Source of the DNA: Flavobacteriaceae bacterium
Lineage (GTDB): Bacteria > Bacteroidota > Bacteroidia > Flavobacteriales > Flavobacteriaceae
Reading direction: 5' to 3'
DNA length: 26,748 bases
NCBI GenBank assembly: GCA_030829155.1
Contig: JAURBD010000010.1
Coordinates: 1 to 26,748 of the forward strand
This document shows, in pieces, positions 24,134 to 26,748 of the stretch (positions are counted from its first letter, which is position 1; every line of letters begins with the position of its first letter). The notes beneath the pieces are model-generated. The model saw nothing but the letters and a program-made list of their open reading frames with translations. It had not been told where the DNA came from and did not search any database. The position numbers and the translations under genes were made by a program.

Positions 24134-26748
24134 TACTCTTTAATCACAATTTGAGATTGGCTAACGGAAGCATTTATTACTTTCACTACATAACTCCCAC
24201 TTGTTAAACTTGTAGTGTTAACAAAGATGGTACGATTGTTCGTGGTTAAAAAATATTCTTCCGAAAGAACTTTTTTTCCATCACTTGTGAAAACTTCAAT
24301 ATTAGCATTCAATTCTTTTCCTCCAATGTAAATCCCTAGGGTTTCCTTAAACGGATTCGGAGCAAATACAACAGTTTCCGAATTGAAGTAAGATTGTTCA
24401 AATATTCCCTGACAGGCAAGGCCCGTACTTATGGATACATTATTAACTCCTTTTTCTAAGTAAAGTGTATATTCACTCTCTGTGGTTTGTTTGGTAATCC
24501 CATTGTGAGTAATAGAATAACTTTTCCCTCCGTTTAGTTGGTAACTAACACTTTCTAGACTCTTGCTAGCCATACTGTAGACTGAAAGTGGTTGAGGCTC
24601 GTTTATAGTCACATCAAAACAACGTTCAAATTCATTTGAATCAATTCCCTCTACAGTTACACAAATAGAATAGTTTCCTTGAGAAAGATTGTTAATGTTC
24701 CAAGAACCATTGCTTATGGTTTCATTGGTGGTAATTTCACCACTAACATTAATGTTGTAAGTTAGTGATGTGTCTTCCACAATTAAACTAATACTGTTTG
24801 TGTCTTTACATTTTTCAGTTTTGAAGAGTGAAAAATTTGTTGGTGGTAAATAGAATATGTTACATCCACTGTTATCTACTAGAGACCCGTAAGGTGTTTC
24901 GGCACATTTATCAAAAGGATTCCAAACTCCGTCGTGATCGGCATCATCTGTGACATCACCAACTCCATCTCCATCAGAATCGCTTTGATCTGGGTTGCTT
25001 TTTAGTGGACTATTGTCAAATATATCTGCGATTCCGTCGCCATCTGTATCATCTAATGGAGATGCTGCTACAGTTTGTAACTGAATAGCAGTTGCATTTC
25101 CTTCAGGAACAACAAGTTGTGTTTGAGTTACAACAACAGGAACATTAGTGTCTCCATCTTCAGTGTTTATGTTGATTACTTCAACTTCATAAATATTGTC
25201 TTTATTGTGATCTTTTGGGTCTTCAAAATCTGGAGGATAAATAAATTCTAAGAAATCCTCAGATTCACTACTTCCTCCTTTGTTCATGTCACCACTGGTT
25301 CCTATCTTAAATAAAGCTGCATCTTTTCCACCACTAATTTTCTTTTTGATTTTCCATTTACCAACTCCTTTATTTACGTTAGGATAGTAATACCTCTTGT
25401 GACCAACTTTGGAACCACTTGTTTCAGTTTCAACATCAAAAACACTTAAAGAATAGCTTGCAAACGCGTAGGTATTTGGAATATCTAATACCTTAAGTCT
25501 AAATACTGCAATGGAAGAAACTCCTCTACTGTTTGTTGCCTCAATCTCTACTTTCAATTTGTTTTTTTCCTCGAAATCTGTTGGTCTTGTTAGATACAAG
25601 ATATCACCTCTTACAGCGAAGAAACTCGAGTCTGCACCGCTTATAACAGAATAGGTTATACTGTCGTCTCCAGAGTCCAGAGGAGGATTATTATCAAAAC
25701 CAATAATCTTACCTAAAGCTATTTCTTGATACTCTTGAGTGGTGTTATCAAACGAAGTAATATTACTAAATTCTAATGTTTCAAATTCATTTCCATATAT
25801 AGTAGGCGGCTTGTAGGGACAACCTCTAGGATCTACGAGAGCTCCTTCCTCTGTGTTTGGACAAAAATCATCTTCATTTAAAACTCCATCGTTATCACTG
25901 TCCTGATCTAATTGTTCTGTGGAACAGCCATCTTCATTTACTTCTGCATTTAAAGGAGTTTCTGGACAGCGATCTAGTTCATTAGGAACACCATCCTCAT
26001 CATCATCCAACTGATTCTCGTTACACCCAAATTCATCAACCTCTAAACCACGTTTAGTATCCAAACATTTGTCATTGATATCGAGCACACCATCAAGATC
26101 AGTATCTAAATCAATTTGAGATTTTGTACAACCGTTTTCATCTACCTCTTCTCCATAAGGTGTGTTCTCGCAAAGATCATCTTCATTTAAAACTCCGTCA
26201 AGATCCAAATCATTTTCTAACTGATTGATGGAGCAACCATATTCATTTACTATTTCTCCAATAGTAGTATTTGGACAAAGGTCTTTGTCATCCATGACCT
26301 TATCCTTATCACTATCTACTTGATTTAAGGAACATCCAAATTCGTTTACTTCTTGTCCTTTATTTGTTTCGGGACAAGAATCTCTGGTATCGGGGATACC
26401 ATCAAAGTCTTTATCAACCTCTGCAATTATTACCAGTTCTTGACTTGTACAGCCTGTTTGATCAACGATCGCTCCAGGTAAAGTATCTTTACATAAATCC
26501 AATTTATTGGGTACTCCGTCTTCATCATCATCTTTCGAATCTTGGATTTCACTTAATTCTTTTTCAGAACATCCAGTTTCAGGATCAACGATTGCTCCAA
26601 GCGGAGATTCTGGACATTGATCATTTTCATCCTTAACGCCATCCAAGTCAGAGTCGTCATTAGTTTCTTTTTGTAAAATTGAACATCCAAATTCATCAAC
26701 ACTTTCGGGACCACCCTCTGTCCCAGGACAAAGATCATCTTCATTTAA
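24133..26748 (-). CDS. T9SS-secreted protein with thrombospondin type 3 repeats and cadherin-like domains (5' end outside window)
   Basis: The frame is open to the window edge, so the N-terminus is missing; 871 residues are visible. A TTG at 26646 in this frame is inside a repeat and not a start. Order from the N-terminal side: about nine tandem TSP3-type calcium-binding repeats (pattern DxDxDGVxNExDxC...VDExGC, with two Cys per unit); a cadherin-like region with ISGADSSFFAVRGDILYLTR and PTDFEEKN; a second such region; another TSP3 cluster (DGDGIADIFDNSPLK, HDGVWNPFDKCAETPYG); beta-rich domains; and a C-terminal type A sorting domain of about 75 residues (FAPNPFKETLGIYI to SGSYVVKVINASVSQSQIV), which directs export through the type IX secretion system and surface attachment. 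A surface adhesion or matrix role is likely but not shown. The downstream lipoprotein is translationally coupled. Confidence 0.9.
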   Translation of the reverse strand, partial: LNEDDLCPGTEGGPESVDEFGCSILQKETNDDSDLDGVKDENDQCPESPLGAIVDPETGCSEKELSEIQDSKDDDEDGVPNKLDLCKDTLPGAIVDQTGCTSQELVIIAEVDKDFDGIPDTRDSCPETNKGQEVNEFGCSLNQVDSDKDKVMDDKDLCPNTTIGEIVNEYGCSINQLENDLDLDGVLNEDDLCENTPYGEEVDENGCTKSQIDLDTDLDGVLDINDKCLDTKRGLEVDEFGCNENQLDDDEDGVPNELDRCPETPLNAEVNEDGCSTEQLDQDSDNDGVLNEDDFCPNTEEGALVDPRGCPYKPPTIYGNEFETLEFSNITSFDNTTQEYQEIALGKIIGFDNNPPLDSGDDSITYSVISGADSSFFAVRGDILYLTRPTDFEEKNKLKVEIEATNSRGVSSIAVFRLKVLDIPNTYAFASYSLSVFDVETETSGSKVGHKRYYYPNVNKGVGKWKIKKKISGGKDAALFKIGTSGDMNKGGSSESEDFLEFIYPPDFEDPKDHNKDNIYEVEVININTEDGDTNVPVVVTQTQLVVPEGNATAIQLQTVAASPLDDTDGDGIADIFDNSPLKSNPDQSDSDGDGVGDVTDDADHDGVWNPFDKCAETPYGSLVDNSGCNIFYLPPTNFSLFKTEKCKDTNSISLIVEDTSLTYNINVSGEITTNETISNGSWNINNLSQGNYSICVTVEGIDSNEFERCFDVTINEPQPLSVYSMASKSLESVSYQLNGGKSYSITHNGITKQTTESEYTLYLEKGVNNVSISTGLACQGIFEQSYFNSETVVFAPNPFKETLGIYIGGKELNANIEVFTSDGKKVLSEEYFLTTNNRTIFVNTTSLTSGSYVVKVINASVSQSQIVIKE
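25804..26748 (-). repeat. Tandem TSP3-encoding repeats, about 100-125 bases per unit
   Basis: Roughly nine units encode 33-42 residues each, all sharing DGVxxExDxC and VDExGC cores. Similarity is also visible in DNA: the segment cttcatttaaaactcc occurs near 25871 and again near 26181, and a shorter form of it ends the window. Units differ by several codons, so the array is diverged rather than freshly amplified. It continues past the window edge. Confidence 0.8.

Noticed and set aside
25804..26748. Regularly spaced repeats that might suggest CRISPR
   Set aside because: Units are in one open frame, encode TSP3 calcium-binding motifs and vary by codon changes; there are no identical short repeats with unique spacers.

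Overview
The window looks like the chromosome of an AT-rich, compact member of the Flavobacteriia (Bacteroidota), probably a marine-type flavobacterium. Evidence: a thrombospondin-3 protein with a type IX secretion (T9SS) C-terminal sorting domain; DUF4252, DUF6495 and CarboxypepD_reg families; a large-subunit carbamoyl-phosphate synthase that stops before the allosteric domain; many TANNTTTG -7 promoter boxes (the Bacteroidota consensus); and almost no Shine-Dalgarno sequences. No phage, integrase, IS element, CRISPR array or tRNA was seen.

Layout. 1-3040: the 3' end of rpmH with a strong terminator, then carB. 3047-8147: a complete vitamin B12 uptake locus, with btuF-btuC-btuD (lipoprotein, permease, ATPase) on the minus strand, divergent from the TonB-dependent receptor btuB, whose leader is a cobalamin riboswitch. 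8137-10272: an S41 peptidase lipoprotein and a DUF4252 exported protein, divergent from each other. 10269-12970: purB, a badly decayed pseudogene, and an exported CarboxypepD_reg protein. 13043-16043: a DEAD-box RNA helicase, the ITP/XTP pyrophosphatase rdgB and the rRNA methyltransferase rlmH, all on the minus strand. 16170-19557: a YihY/BrkB membrane protein and priA. 19554-20249: an orphan LytTR response regulator. 20376-23428: rpsF-rpsR-rplI, a terminator, a DUF6495 protein and hisS. 23432-26748: a translationally coupled pair made of a lipoprotein with Fn3-like domains and a large T9SS-exported protein with TSP3 repeats, truncated by the window edge.

Most genes are housekeeping (translation, nucleotide metabolism, replication restart, RNA remodelling). 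The clearest functional unit is the B12 system: BtuB brings cobalamin across the outer membrane, BtuF binds it, and BtuCD moves it into the cytoplasm. Only the btuB branch lies behind the riboswitch.

I did not find a clearly new multi-gene system. The observations most worth following are: a -7 box placed 4-5 nt before the start codon of four genes, which suggests leaderless mRNAs; a btuF start that must be moved because its apparent TTG start is the promoter -33 element; the reconstructed purB-adjacent pseudogene; a start codon that touches the T-tract of a terminator; and five out of five convergent gene pairs that overlap or nearly touch.
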